From Methylibium sp. Root1272 (lineage in GTDB: Bacteria; Pseudomonadota; Gammaproteobacteria; Burkholderiales; Burkholderiaceae_C), in the NCBI RefSeq assembly GCF_001425905.1, contig NZ_LMDY01000013.1, positions 125,194 through 189,193 of the forward strand: a stretch of 64,000 nt of DNA. Reading direction: 5' to 3'. Below are positions 8,033 through 16,406 of this stretch, in pieces. The notes under the pieces were generated by a model, which saw only the letters and a program-made list of their open reading frames with translations, made no database searches and was not told the DNA's origin. Position 1 is the stretch's first letter, and every line of letters starts with the position of its first letter. Both the position numbers and the translations under genes were made by a program.

Positions 8033-9247
8033 ATGAAATCGCTGCTCGCGTGGTCTAAGAACTCGGGGCTCGGCAGCCTGCTGCTGCTGATCCTGCTGCT
8101 CGCGGTCGTGCTGCCGCTCACGCTGGACATCTTCCGCCTCAACCTGGTCGGCAAGTACCTCACCTACGCCTTCGTCGCCGTCGGCCTGGTGATGGTGTGG
8201 GGCTACGGCGGCGTGCTGAGCCTGGGCCAGGGCGTGTTCTTCGGCCTCGGCGGCTACGCGATGGCGATGTTCCTGAAGCTCGAGGCGTCCGACCCGGTGA
8301 CCACCAAGATCCAGACCACGCCGGGCATTCCCGACTTCATGGACTGGAACCAGATCACCGAGCTGCCGCTGATGTGGCTGCCGTTCAAGAGCCTGCCGCT
8401 GAGTCTGATCCTGGTGATCGCGGTGCCCACGCTGCTGGCCTGGATCATCAGCTTCGCGATGTTCAAGCGCCGCGTCGGCGGCGTGTACTTCGCGATCATC
8501 ACGCAGGCGGTCGCGCTGATCCTCACGGTGCTGATCATCGGCCAGCAGGGCTACACCGGCGGCGTCAACGGCATGACCGACCTGAAGACCGTGCTGGGCT
8601 GGGACACGCGCACCGACAGCGCCAAGTACGTCCTCTACTACCTCTGCGTGGCGCTGCTGGTGGCCAGCATCCTGCTGTGCCGCTGGATCCAGACCAGCAA
8701 GCTCGGCACCCTGCTGCTGGCGATGCGCGACAAGGAAGACCGGGTGCGCTTCTCCGGCTACGACGTCGCCAACTTCAAGATCTTCACCTTCTGCCTGGCA
8801 GCGGCGCTGTCGGGCATCGGCGGCGCGCTGTTCTCGCTGCAGGTGGGCTTCATGTCACCCAGCTTCGTCGGCATCGTGCCGTCGATCGAGATGGTGATCT
8901 ACGCCGCAGTCGGCGGGCGCATGAGCCTGATCGGCGCGGTCTACGGCACGCTGCTGGTCAATGCCGGCAAGACCTTCTTCTCGGAAAGCTTCCCGGACCT
9001 GTGGCTGTTCCTGATGGCCGCGCTGTTCATCGGCGTGACGCTGGCCTTCCCGATGGGGCTGGCCGGTCTGTGGGAGAGCCATGTGAAGCCGTGGTGGACG
9101 AAGCGCCAGGCCGACCGCCGATCGACCCGCGAACGCGTCGCCGCCGCGCACGCCGCCTACCCCGATGCGCCGCCCAAGCCGGCCCGCGCCACGCCGCCAT
9201 CCGGCGACCCGAAGCTGCCCGGCGGCGTGAGCGGCCAGCGCGCCTGA
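8033..9247 (+). CDS. urtC: Urea/amide ABC transporter permease UrtC
   Basis: 404-residue inner-membrane permease of the LivM/UrtC family. The WGYGGVLSLGQGVFFGLGGY segment (residues about 57-76) and RDKEDRVRFSGYDV are conserved hallmarks. The last 50 residues are hydrophilic, rich in Pro, Arg and Ala, and poorly conserved in appearance. It is the second membrane subunit of the UrtBC pair, with 31 bp to urtB and 16 bp to urtD. Confidence 0.93.
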   Translation: MKSLLAWSKNSGLGSLLLLILLLAVVLPLTLDIFRLNLVGKYLTYAFVAVGLVMVWGYGGVLSLGQGVFFGLGGYAMAMFLKLEASDPVTTKIQTTPGIPDFMDWNQITELPLMWLPFKSLPLSLILVIAVPTLLAWIISFAMFKRRVGGVYFAIITQAVALILTVLIIGQQGYTGGVNGMTDLKTVLGWDTRTDSAKYVLYYLCVALLVASILLCRWIQTSKLGTLLLAMRDKEDRVRFSGYDVANFKIFTFCLAAALSGIGGALFSLQVGFMSPSFVGIVPSIEMVIYAAVGGRMSLIGAVYGTLLVNAGKTFFSESFPDLWLFLMAALFIGVTLAFPMGLAGLWESHVKPWWTKRQADRRSTRERVAAAHAAYPDAPPKPARATPPSGDPKLPGGVSGQRA

Positions 9248-9263
9248 ACCGAGGACCCACGAC

Positions 9264-10007
9264 ATGAGCAACACGGATTTCGCGCTGGCAGTCGAGGACC
9301 TGACGGTCTCCTTCGATGGCTTCAAGGCCATCGACAAGCTCACGCTCTACATCGACAAGAACGAGCTGCGCGTGATCATCGGCCCGAACGGCGCCGGCAA
9401 GACCACGCTGCTCGACCTGATCTGCGGCAAGACCAAGGCGAGCCACGGCAGCATCCGCTTCCAGAACATCGAGCTCACGAAGATGGCCGAGCACAAGCGC
9501 GTGCGCCTGGGCATCGGCCGCAAGTTCCAGACGCCGTCGATCTACGAGAACCTGTCGGTGTTCAAGAACCTCGAGGTGTCGTTCCCCAGGGGCCGCTCGG
9601 TCACCGGGGCGCTGTTCTTCAAGTGCGACGACACCGTGAAGGCACGCGTGCAGGTGGTGGCCGAGGAGATCGGCCTCGCCACGCTGCTGGAGACCGAGGC
9701 CGGCCTGCTGAGCCACGGCCAGAAGCAGTGGCTCGAGATCGGCATGCTGCTGATGCAGGAGCCCGAGCTGCTGATGCTCGACGAGCCGATCGCGGGCATG
9801 AGCGCGCGCGAGCGCGAACTCACCGCCGAGCTGCTGCAGCGCATCTGCAAGAACCGCGCGGTCATCGTGATCGAGCACGACATGGACTTCGTGAAGCAGA
9901 TCGCCCACAAGGTGACCGTGATGCACCAGGGAAAGATCCTCGCCGAAGGCTCGATGGACAAGGTGCAGAACGACCCCAAGGTTATCGACGTCTATCTCGG
10001 ACATTGA
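9264..10007 (+). CDS. urtD: Urea/amide ABC transporter ATPase UrtD
   Basis: 247-residue ATPase of the LivG/UrtD type. Walker A is GPNGAGKTT (40-48), the signature is LSHGQKQWLEIG, Walker B is LLMLDEPIAGM, and the switch His is in IVIEHDMDF. The signature LSHGQKQWLEI is the form typical of UrtD. It energises UrtBC on the cytoplasmic face together with UrtE, which begins 13 bp downstream. Confidence 0.95.
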   Translation: MSNTDFALAVEDLTVSFDGFKAIDKLTLYIDKNELRVIIGPNGAGKTTLLDLICGKTKASHGSIRFQNIELTKMAEHKRVRLGIGRKFQTPSIYENLSVFKNLEVSFPRGRSVTGALFFKCDDTVKARVQVVAEEIGLATLLETEAGLLSHGQKQWLEIGMLLMQEPELLMLDEPIAGMSARERELTAELLQRICKNRAVIVIEHDMDFVKQIAHKVTVMHQGKILAEGSMDKVQNDPKVIDVYLGH

Positions 10008-10020
10008 GGAGATCGCCACC

Positions 10021-10710
10021 ATGCTCAACGTCAAGAACCTGCACGTCGCCTACGGCCAGAGCGAGGCCCTGCACGGCATCGACTTCTCGGCCAAGAAGAA
10101 CGAGACGGTCGCGATCATGGGCCGCAACGGCATGGGCAAGACCACGCTGTTCAAGTCGCTGATCGGCATCCTGCCGCTGAAGTCGGGAACGATCGAGATC
10201 GACGGCCACGACGTCTCCAAGGACGAGAGCTACCGCCGCGTCGCCAAGGGCATCGCCTACGTGCCGCAGGGCCGCATGATCTTCCCGACGCTCAGCGTCG
10301 AGGAGAACATCCAGACCGGCCTGGAGAACGCGAAGCACAAGGAGATCCCGGAAGAGATCTTCGCGCTGTTCCCGGTGCTGTTCGACATGCGCCGCCGCAA
10401 GGGCGGCAACCTGTCGGGCGGCCAGCAGCAGCAGCTCGCGATCGCCCGCGCGCTGGTCACCAACCCCAAGGTGCTGCTGCTCGACGAGCCGACCGAAGGC
10501 ATCCAGCCTTCGATCATCAAGGACATCGCGAAGGCGCTCAACGAGATCCGCAAGATGCGCGAGATCACGATCGTGGTCTCCGAGCAGGTGCTGAGCTTCG
10601 CGATGGACGTGGCCGACCGGCTGTTCGTCATCGAGGGCGGCCGGCTCGTGCACGAGACCCCGCGCGCCAGCACCGACGTGGCCCACATCAAGCAGTACCT
10701 CTCCGTTTGA
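10021..10710 (+). CDS. urtE: Urea/amide ABC transporter ATPase UrtE
   Basis: 229-residue ATPase of the LivF/UrtE type. Walker A is GRNGMGKTT (34-42), the signature LSGGQQQQLAIARAL, and Walker B VLLLDEPTEGIQP. The GIQPSIIKDI motif is typical of UrtE. A GAGG ribosome-binding site precedes the ATG. Last gene of the transporter set; formamidase starts 43 bp later in the same direction, so uptake and hydrolysis are likely made from one transcript. Confidence 0.95.
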   Translation: MLNVKNLHVAYGQSEALHGIDFSAKKNETVAIMGRNGMGKTTLFKSLIGILPLKSGTIEIDGHDVSKDESYRRVAKGIAYVPQGRMIFPTLSVEENIQTGLENAKHKEIPEEIFALFPVLFDMRRRKGGNLSGGQQQQLAIARALVTNPKVLLLDEPTEGIQPSIIKDIAKALNEIRKMREITIVVSEQVLSFAMDVADRLFVIEGGRLVHETPRASTDVAHIKQYLSV

Positions 10711-10753
10711 CCCCCAAAGCGCCCCCGAGACAACCCCGCCCAAGGAGCCCCTC

Positions 10754-11983
10754 ATGACCGACACCCTGATCAAGGTCGACCTGACGAAGTCGCCCACCGA
10801 GAACGAGCTGATCCACAACCGCTGGCACCCGGACATCCCGATGGCCTGCTGGGTCAAGCCGGGCGACGACTTCATCCTCGAGACCTTCGACTGGACCGGC
10901 GGCTTCATCAAGAACAACGACAGCGCCGACGACGTGCGCGACATCGACCTGACCACGGTGCACTACCTGTCGGGTCCGGTGGGCGTGAAGGGCGCCGAGC
11001 CCGGCGACCTGCTGGTGGTGGACCTGCTCGACATCGGCGCCAAGCCCGACAGCCTGTGGGGCTTCAACGGCTTCTTCAGCAAGAAGAACGGCGGCGGCTT
11101 CCTGACCGACCACTTCCCGCAGGCGCAGAAGTCGATCTGGGACTTCCACGGCATGTTCACCAGCTCGCGCCACGTGCCCGGCGTGCAGTTCGCCGGCCTG
11201 ATCCACCCCGGGCTGATCGGCTGCCTGCCGGACAGGAAGATGCTCGACCTGTGGAACGAGCGCGAGACCGCCTTCATCGCGACCGACCCCGACCGCGTGC
11301 CCGCGCTGGCCTGCCCGCCGTTCGCGGCCACCGCCCACATGGGCAAGATGACCGGCGAGGCCAAGGCCAAGGCCGCCGCCGAGGGCGCGCGCACCGTGCC
11401 GCCGCGCGAGCACGGCGGCAACTGCGACATCAAGGACCTGTCGCGCGGCTCGAAGATCTACTTCCCGGTGTACGTGGACGGCGCCGGCCTCAGCGTGGGC
11501 GACCTGCACTTCAGCCAGGGCGACGGCGAGATCACCTTCTGCGGCGCGATCGAGATGGCCGGCTGGGTGCACATGAAGGTGAGCCTGATCAAGGGCGGCA
11601 TGGCCAAGTACGGCATCAAGAATCCGATCTTCAAGCCCAGCCCGATCACGCCGCACTACAACGACTACATCATCTTCGAAGGCATCTCGGTCGACGAGCA
11701 CGGCCAGCAGCACTACCTCGACGTGCACGTGGCCTACCGCCAGGCCTGCCTGAACGCCATCGAGTACCTGAAGAAGTTCGGCTACTCCGGCGCGCAGGCG
11801 CACTCCATCCTCGGCACGGCGCCGGTGCAGGGGCACATCAGCGGCGTGGTCGACATCCCGAACGCCTGCGCCACGCTGTGGCTGCCGACGCAGATCTTCG
11901 ATTTCGACATCAACCCCAGCGCCGCCGGGCCGGTGAAGTACCTCGACGGCTCGATCGACATGCCGCTGTCGCCCGACCTCTGA
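10754..11983 (+). CDS. fmdA: Formamidase
   Basis: 409-residue acetamidase/formamidase-family enzyme that hydrolyses formamide to formate and ammonia in the cytoplasm. The N-terminus MTDTLIKVDLTKSPTEN, then HNRWHPDIPM and FDWTGGFIKNND, and PREHGGNCDIKDL are near-identical in style to Methylophilus FmdA (about 407 residues). There is no signal peptide. Placement directly after urtABCDE and before fmdB reproduces the known fmd cluster. It is one of three members of this enzyme family in the window; the other two (17396 and 20115) are longer and belong to a different subgroup. Confidence 0.95.
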   Translation: MTDTLIKVDLTKSPTENELIHNRWHPDIPMACWVKPGDDFILETFDWTGGFIKNNDSADDVRDIDLTTVHYLSGPVGVKGAEPGDLLVVDLLDIGAKPDSLWGFNGFFSKKNGGGFLTDHFPQAQKSIWDFHGMFTSSRHVPGVQFAGLIHPGLIGCLPDRKMLDLWNERETAFIATDPDRVPALACPPFAATAHMGKMTGEAKAKAAAEGARTVPPREHGGNCDIKDLSRGSKIYFPVYVDGAGLSVGDLHFSQGDGEITFCGAIEMAGWVHMKVSLIKGGMAKYGIKNPIFKPSPITPHYNDYIIFEGISVDEHGQQHYLDVHVAYRQACLNAIEYLKKFGYSGAQAHSILGTAPVQGHISGVVDIPNACATLWLPTQIFDFDINPSAAGPVKYLDGSIDMPLSPDL

Positions 11984-12018
11984 GCCGTCACGCCACCGTC
12001 CGCGCTTCCTCTCTGGCT

Positions 12019-12056
12019 CCCTCACCCCGGCGGGGGAGAGGGCCGGGGTGAGGGGG
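12019..12056. repeat. Dispersed palindromic repeat, copy 2
   Basis: Located between fmdA and fmdB. Ends CCCTCACCCC and GGGGTGAGGG are inverted around GGCGGGGGAGAGGGCC. Same family as the other CCCTCACCCC-type elements of the window; here the inner hairpin is degenerate. Confidence 0.75.
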
Positions 12057-12090
12057 CAGCTCCAGCCAACGCGCCATCGCCTCAGCCACC

Positions 12091-12441
12091 ATGCCCACCT
12101 ACGACTACGCCTGCCCCGACTGCGGCGGCTTCGACGCCTTCCGCACGCTGGCCGCCCGCAACGAGCCGGCCGCCTGCCCCGACTGCCAGCGCGAGTCGCC
12201 GCGCGTCTTCGTCAGCGCGCCGCGGCTGGCGCTGATGGCCGGCAGCACCCGCAGCGCGATCGAGGTCAACGAACGCGCGCGCCATGAACCCAAGAGCTCG
12301 CGCGACTACCAGCGCCTCAAGCACCCGTCCGGCTGCGGCTGCTGTTCCTCCGGCTCGTCCTCGCGGCGCGGCGCCACGGTGACCGCGGCCAACGGCGCCA
12401 AGGCCTTCCCGAGCAAGCGGCCCTGGATGATCAGCCACTGA
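12091..12441 (+). CDS. fmdB: FmdB family zinc-ribbon protein
   Basis: 116-residue small protein with an N-terminal CxxC...CxxC zinc ribbon (Cys8, Cys11, Cys29, Cys32; MPTYDYACPDCGGFDAF). FmdB proteins were described beside formamidase in Methylophilus, where a regulatory role was proposed. The C-terminal part has a second cluster, CGCCSSGSSSRRG (near residue 80), of unknown meaning. Last gene of the urt-fmd series, 107 bp after fmdA with a palindromic repeat in between. Confidence 0.9.
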   Translation: MPTYDYACPDCGGFDAFRTLAARNEPAACPDCQRESPRVFVSAPRLALMAGSTRSAIEVNERARHEPKSSRDYQRLKHPSGCGCCSSGSSSRRGATVTAANGAKAFPSKRPWMISH

Positions 12442-12541
12442 CGGACACGCCCTGCTACAGGGCCTGCGACCGGAGCGCGCAGAATCCGGTCGGCCGGCCT
12501 CTCCGCGGGACGCCGGCGCACCGTCCGCGAGGAGCGAGCCC

Positions 12542-12856
12542 ATGCGCAAGACCACCGTCATCGCCGTTGCCCTGATCGCCTGCGCCGCCTCCGTGGCCGC
12601 AGAGGAACCGTCGAAGGTGAAGCAGGCCGCGAGCGCGACCGGCGAGGCCGTGTCGAACGCCGCCGCCAAGACCGGTGCGGCCGTCGAACGCGGCGCGAAG
12701 AAGACCGGCGCCGCCATCGAGCGCGGTGCCCGCTGGACCGGCGAGGCCGTCGAGACCGGCGCCGAGGCCACCGGCCGCGCGGTCCGCAAGGGCGTGCGCA
12801 AGACCGGCGAGGTGATCGAGAGCGGCGGGCAGAAGCTCAAGTCGGCCGGCAGCTAG
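12542..12856 (+). CDS. Small exported protein of 11-residue helical repeats
   Basis: 104-residue protein with a signal peptide (MRKTTVIAVALIACAASVAA, cleaved near residue 20). The mature part is almost entirely six consecutive 11-residue repeats of form [AG]xxxTGxA[VI]xx, for example GAKKTGAAIER, GARWTGEAVET and GAEATGRAVRK. The 11-residue period suggests a long amphipathic helix as in LEA-type or apolipoprotein-like proteins, probably periplasmic and membrane- or stress-associated. GAGGAG at 12529-12534 supports the ATG. No specific function can be assigned. Confidence 0.8.
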   Translation: MRKTTVIAVALIACAASVAAEEPSKVKQAASATGEAVSNAAAKTGAAVERGAKKTGAAIERGARWTGEAVETGAEATGRAVRKGVRKTGEVIESGGQKLKSAGS

Positions 12857-12899
12857 GGCGCGTCCTCCTCGCCGACGTCCGCCCGATCGTCACGAGGGC

Positions 12900-14117
12900 T
12901 CAGGCGCAGGGCCGCGTGGCGGCCTTCGGCACCGCCGCACGGCGCCCACCGAGCGTCAGCCGCGTCAGCACCAGCGCGCACAGCGCCGCGGCGGCCATGC
13001 CGGCCACCATCGGCCGCGCGCTGCCGTCGGCGAAGCCGCTCATCACCGCGATCACCACCGCGCCCAGCACCAGTTGCAGCGTGCCCATCAGCGCCGACGC
13101 GGCGCCGGCGATCTCGCCGTGGTCGTCGAGCGCCATCACCGAGGTGGTGGGCACCACCAGGCCGAGGAAGCCGTAGCCGATGAGCATGACGACGATCATC
13201 ACGTCGAGCCGGTCGATGCCGAGCAGGTTGAGCACCAGCAACGCGCCCAGCGACAGCGCGAAGCCGAGCACCGCCACCCGCACGATGCTCGCGAGGCCGT
13301 AGCGTGCCGTCAGCCGGCCGGCGAACTGCGACACGCCGATGAACGAGGCCGCGTTCACGCTGAACGCCAGGCTGTACTGCCGCGGCGTCAGCCCGTAGTG
13401 GCCGATGAACACGAAGGACGAGTTGGCCAGGAAGATGAAGAAGCTGGCCATGCCGAAGGCGCCGATCGCGGTGAGCCCGAGGAAGTGGCGGTCGCGCAGC
13501 AGCAGCGCGAAGGCGCGCAACGTGCTCGCCACGTCGCTCTGCGTGCGCTGCGCGGCGGGCCGCGTCTCCTCCAGCGTCAGCGCGACCAGCAGCAGGCCCA
13601 CCACGCCGATGCCGGTGACCGCCCAGAAGATCGCGCGCCAGCCGGCGGCGTCGATCACGAAACTGCCGACCAGCGGCGCGAGGATGGGCGACACGCTGAA
13701 CACCAGCAGCAGCAGCGACATCAGCCGCGTGGCCTCCACGCCGGTGTGCAGGTCGCGCACGATGGCGCGCGGCACCACGATCGGCGCGCCGCCGCCCAGG
13801 CCCTGCAGGAAGCGGAAGGCGATCAGCCAGCCGATGTCGGGCGCGAGCGCGCAGCCCACGCTGCCGACGATGAACAGCCCGATGCCCACGTACAGCGGCG
13901 GTTTGCGGCCGAACATGTCGGACGCCGGGCCGTAGACCAGCTGGCTGATCGCGAACGACACGAAGAAGGCCATCAGGCTCATCTGCACCGCGTGCACGTC
14001 GGCATGCAGCGCCACGCCGATGGCCGGCAGCGCGGGCAGGTACATGTCGATCGCGAACGGACCGATCGAGGACAGCAGGCCCAGCACCAGGGCCATGCGC
14101 AGGAAGTGCGAATTCAT
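12900..14117 (-). CDS. Bcr/CflA family drug efflux transporter
   Basis: 405-residue MFS inner-membrane transporter with 12 predicted helices. FAIDMYLPALPAIG at the end of helix 1 and GPASDMFGRKP (63-73, MFS motif A) mark the Bcr/CflA subfamily of proton-driven drug exporters. ATG 14117 gives the normal N-terminus MNSHFLRMALVLG; an upstream ATG at 14210 would add 31 unconserved residues and overlap the divergent desaturase leader. The substrate is unknown. It converges with the repeat-protein gene, 43 bp apart. Confidence 0.9.
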   Translation of the reverse strand: MNSHFLRMALVLGLLSSIGPFAIDMYLPALPAIGVALHADVHAVQMSLMAFFVSFAISQLVYGPASDMFGRKPPLYVGIGLFIVGSVGCALAPDIGWLIAFRFLQGLGGGAPIVVPRAIVRDLHTGVEATRLMSLLLLVFSVSPILAPLVGSFVIDAAGWRAIFWAVTGIGVVGLLLVALTLEETRPAAQRTQSDVASTLRAFALLLRDRHFLGLTAIGAFGMASFFIFLANSSFVFIGHYGLTPRQYSLAFSVNAASFIGVSQFAGRLTARYGLASIVRVAVLGFALSLGALLVLNLLGIDRLDVMIVVMLIGYGFLGLVVPTTSVMALDDHGEIAGAASALMGTLQLVLGAVVIAVMSGFADGSARPMVAGMAAAALCALVLTRLTLGGRRAAVPKAATRPCA

Positions 14118-14311
14118 CGGGGACGGGAAAGGCGGTGGGCGCGGGCAATCGATCGGGCCGCCGATCATCCTCGAATCGCGGGCACCGCGTGCGCGCACGG
14201 ACAAGCACACGCGCCCCCCAAGCCCTCTTGATCGCCGTCAAGGACAGCACCCCACCGGCGGCCCTAGCCTCCGGCGTTCCGATCCGCTTGCGCTCGCGCT
14301 ACCCGCCCCCG

Positions 14312-15406
14312 ATGCCTGCTGCCCGTCCCGACCTCGCGCCACCGTCCGCCGCCCCGAGCGCCATCCCCCACCGCAAGCGGATCCGCGCCTGGCTCGCACC
14401 GCTGTCTTCGCGCAGCACGCCCTACGCGCTCGCGCTGACGCTCGTCGACTTGCTGTTGCTGGGCGCCGCGCTGGCCGGCACCGTGATGTTCGAGACGCTG
14501 CCGATGAAGCTGCTGGCGGGCATGGCGGCCGGCTTCGTCATCGGCCGCCTGTTCATCCTCGGCCACGACGCCTGCCACCAGAGCCTCACGCCGCACCGTC
14601 GGCTGAACCGCTGGCTGGGCCGCCTGGTGTTCTTGCCCTCGCTCACGCCCTACAGCCTGTGGGAGGTGGGGCACAACGTGGTGCACCACGGCTACACCAA
14701 CCTGAAGGGCTTCGATTTCGTCTGGGAGCCGCGCACGCTCGCGGCCTACCGCGCGCTGCCGCGCTGGCGGCGCGGGCTCGAGCGCCTGTACCGCAGCGGC
14801 TGGGCGCCCTGGCTCTACTACCTGGTGGAGATCTGGTGGAGCCGGCTGCTGTTCCCGAACCGGCGCACCATGCCGACGCGGCGCGCGGTGTTCTTCTGGG
14901 ACGGCGTGCTCGTGGTCGCCGGCGCGGCGGCGTGGATCGCCGGCCTGGTGGCCGCCGCGGCCGCCACCGGCCAGTCGGCCGCGCTGCTGGTCGTCGCGGG
15001 CTTCGTGCTGCCCTTCCTGTTCTGGAACGGCATGATCGGCTTCGTGGTCTACGTGCACCACACGCACACCGGTGTGGCGTGGTACGAGGACAAGACGCGC
15101 TGGGCGGCGGCCCAGCCCTTCGTATCCACCACCGTCCACCTCACCTTCCGCTCCTTCATGGGCAGCGCGCTGCACCACATCATGGAGCACACCGCGCACC
15201 ACGTGGACATGAGCGTGCCGCTGTACCGCCTGAAGCGCGCGCAGCGGCTGCTGGAAGAGCGGCTTGCAGGGCACATCGTCGTGCAGCCGTTCTCGTGGCG
15301 CTGGTACGCCGAAACCGCGCGGCGCTGCAAGCTCTACGACTTCGAGGCCGGCTGCTGGACCGATTTCTCGGGCCGCCGGACCAGTGCGCCGTTGGCTGCG
15401 GGGTAA
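14312..15406 (+). CDS. Membrane fatty acid desaturase
   Basis: 364-residue di-iron membrane desaturase of the delta-12/omega-6-like family. Three histidine boxes are present: HDACH (His85-His89), HNVVHH (121-126) and HTAHH (293-297). Hydrophobic segments lie between them. It introduces a double bond into acyl lipids, using a ferredoxin or cytochrome electron donor. ATG 14312 is preferred; the frame is open from 14135, but that 59-residue extension is Arg/Ser-rich and lies in the divergent leader. The regiospecificity cannot be read from the sequence. Confidence 0.88.
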   Translation: MPAARPDLAPPSAAPSAIPHRKRIRAWLAPLSSRSTPYALALTLVDLLLLGAALAGTVMFETLPMKLLAGMAAGFVIGRLFILGHDACHQSLTPHRRLNRWLGRLVFLPSLTPYSLWEVGHNVVHHGYTNLKGFDFVWEPRTLAAYRALPRWRRGLERLYRSGWAPWLYYLVEIWWSRLLFPNRRTMPTRRAVFFWDGVLVVAGAAAWIAGLVAAAAATGQSAALLVVAGFVLPFLFWNGMIGFVVYVHHTHTGVAWYEDKTRWAAAQPFVSTTVHLTFRSFMGSALHHIMEHTAHHVDMSVPLYRLKRAQRLLEERLAGHIVVQPFSWRWYAETARRCKLYDFEAGCWTDFSGRRTSAPLAAG

Positions 15407-15463
15407 AGCGTTTCCTTTGCGCATCGTCGATGTGCCAGGCGGCCAAGGCCATCGGGTGGCCGA

Positions 15464-15519
15464 CTGCGCTCATGTCCCCCGGCCAGGCTACGCCTGGCCT
15501 CCTCCTCTACTTCGCTCCG
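15464..15519 (-). repeat. Dispersed repeat, copy A (inverted relative to copy B)
   Basis: The outer arms CTGCGCTCATGTCCCCC and CTCCTCCTCTACTTCGCTCCG are exactly those of copy B read on the other strand. The core is a perfect hairpin, GGCCAGGC-TAC-GCCTGGCC. It resembles a dispersed element seen in Leptothrix/Rubrivivax-type genomes (recall only). Confidence 0.75.
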
Positions 15520-15610
15520 TCGGCCACCCGACGTCCTTGGCAGACACAAAGGTGAGTTGCGACGGTCGAACACCAATGACGGTGGTCGATCAGGACGGTG
15601 GGGCGCTTTG

Positions 15611-15672
15611 CGGAGCGAAGTAGAGGAGGAGCGGTCGGCCCGCAGGGCTGGCCGCGGGGGACATGAGCGCAG
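15611..15672 (+). repeat. Dispersed repeat, copy B
   Basis: Starts CGGAGCGAAGTAGAGGAGGAG and ends GGGGGACATGAGCGCAG, matching copy A in inverse orientation 91 bp away. The core stem has a different sequence (GGTCGGCCC-GCA-GGGCTGGCC) but can still fold, so the hairpin rather than its sequence is kept. Confidence 0.75.
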
Positions 15673-15742
15673 CAGAGCGCCCTGCCGTCCTGATCTCGCG
15701 CCAGACGCTCACCCGTCTAGTCCGTTCGAAAGCAACCGTCTA

Positions 15743-16264
15743 TCAAACCGGAAACTGCGTCGTCGACAGCACCTGCTTGAGCACCATGAACGAGCGGATC
15801 TGCCGCACCCCCGGCAGATGCAGAAGCTGCTCGGCGTGCAGGCGGTTGAAGCTGTCGTTGTCGCGCGTGCGCACCAGCATGAAGTAGTCGAACTCGCCGG
15901 TGACCACGTGGCACTCCATGCAGCCCGACACGCGGGCGGCGGCCTTCTCGAAATCGGCGAAGGAGTCCGGCGTCGAGCGGTCCAGCACCACACCGATCAT
16001 CACCAGCATGCCGGCGTCCAGCGCGGCCGGGTTCAGCAGCGCGACGATGCCCTTGATCAGCCCCGCCTGCTTGAGCCGCTCGACGCGGCGCAGACAGGCC
16101 GGCGCGCTGAGGTTCACCTTCGCGGCCAGCGCCACGTTCGACACCGAGGCGTCGCGCTGCAGCGCCCGCAGGATGGCCTTGTCGGTGCGGTCCAGGGTCG
16201 CCGCGGGCGGTGGTGTCGGCGCACGAGTGGGCGCGGCACGTTGACGAACTTTTGTTGCGCACAT
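15743..16264 (-). CDS. acdR: Lrp/AsnC family regulator of ACC deaminase
   Basis: 173-residue transcription factor. An N-terminal tail rich in Ala/Pro/Arg precedes an AsnC-type HTH (LDRTDKAILRALQRDASVSN to CLRRVERLKQAGLIKG, about 24-72) and a RAM effector-binding domain (CHVVTGEFDYFMLVRTRD). It is divergent from the ACC deaminase gene with 142 bp between starts, the usual place of acdR, whose product activates acdS in response to ACC. Assignment to acdR rests on this position as well as on family. Confidence 0.85.
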   Translation of the reverse strand: MCATKVRQRAAPTRAPTPPPAATLDRTDKAILRALQRDASVSNVALAAKVNLSAPACLRRVERLKQAGLIKGIVALLNPAALDAGMLVMIGVVLDRSTPDSFADFEKAAARVSGCMECHVVTGEFDYFMLVRTRDNDSFNRLHAEQLLHLPGVRQIRSFMVLKQVLSTTQFPV

Positions 16265-16406
16265 GATCTATTTAAAGCAATCCAAGGCTTCTTTCAGGCT
16301 GATAAGCCTTTCTATGCTGCGCAAGAACGTCCTTCTTTGCAACCCTGATTTCAGGCGATTTTCCTAAGATGACGACCATCGTCTTCGCCATCGCAGGAAC
16401 CCCGCC
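16265..16406. promoter_or_regulatory. acdR-acdS divergent control region
   Basis: AT-richer than its surroundings. It contains the inverted repeat AAGGCTT (16284-16290) and AAGCCTT (16304-16310), 13 bp apart, a candidate Lrp-type site. The known acdS promoter of Pseudomonas carries an Lrp box in this position. No convincing sigma-70 hexamer pair with proper spacing was found. Confidence 0.5.

Larger units (their letters stand above)
15407..15742. other. 336-bp intergenic stretch without a gene
   Basis: Between the desaturase stop and the Lrp-type regulator stop. It holds two inverted copies of a dispersed repeat, annotated separately at 15464-15519 and 15611-15672. Short open frames in it have no recognisable product and simply read through the repeats. 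No promoter or terminator was identified with confidence. Confidence 0.7.

Noticed and set aside
16337-16370. TTGCAA and TAAGAT as acdS promoter
   Set aside because: The spacer is 22 bp, too long for a normal sigma-70 promoter.
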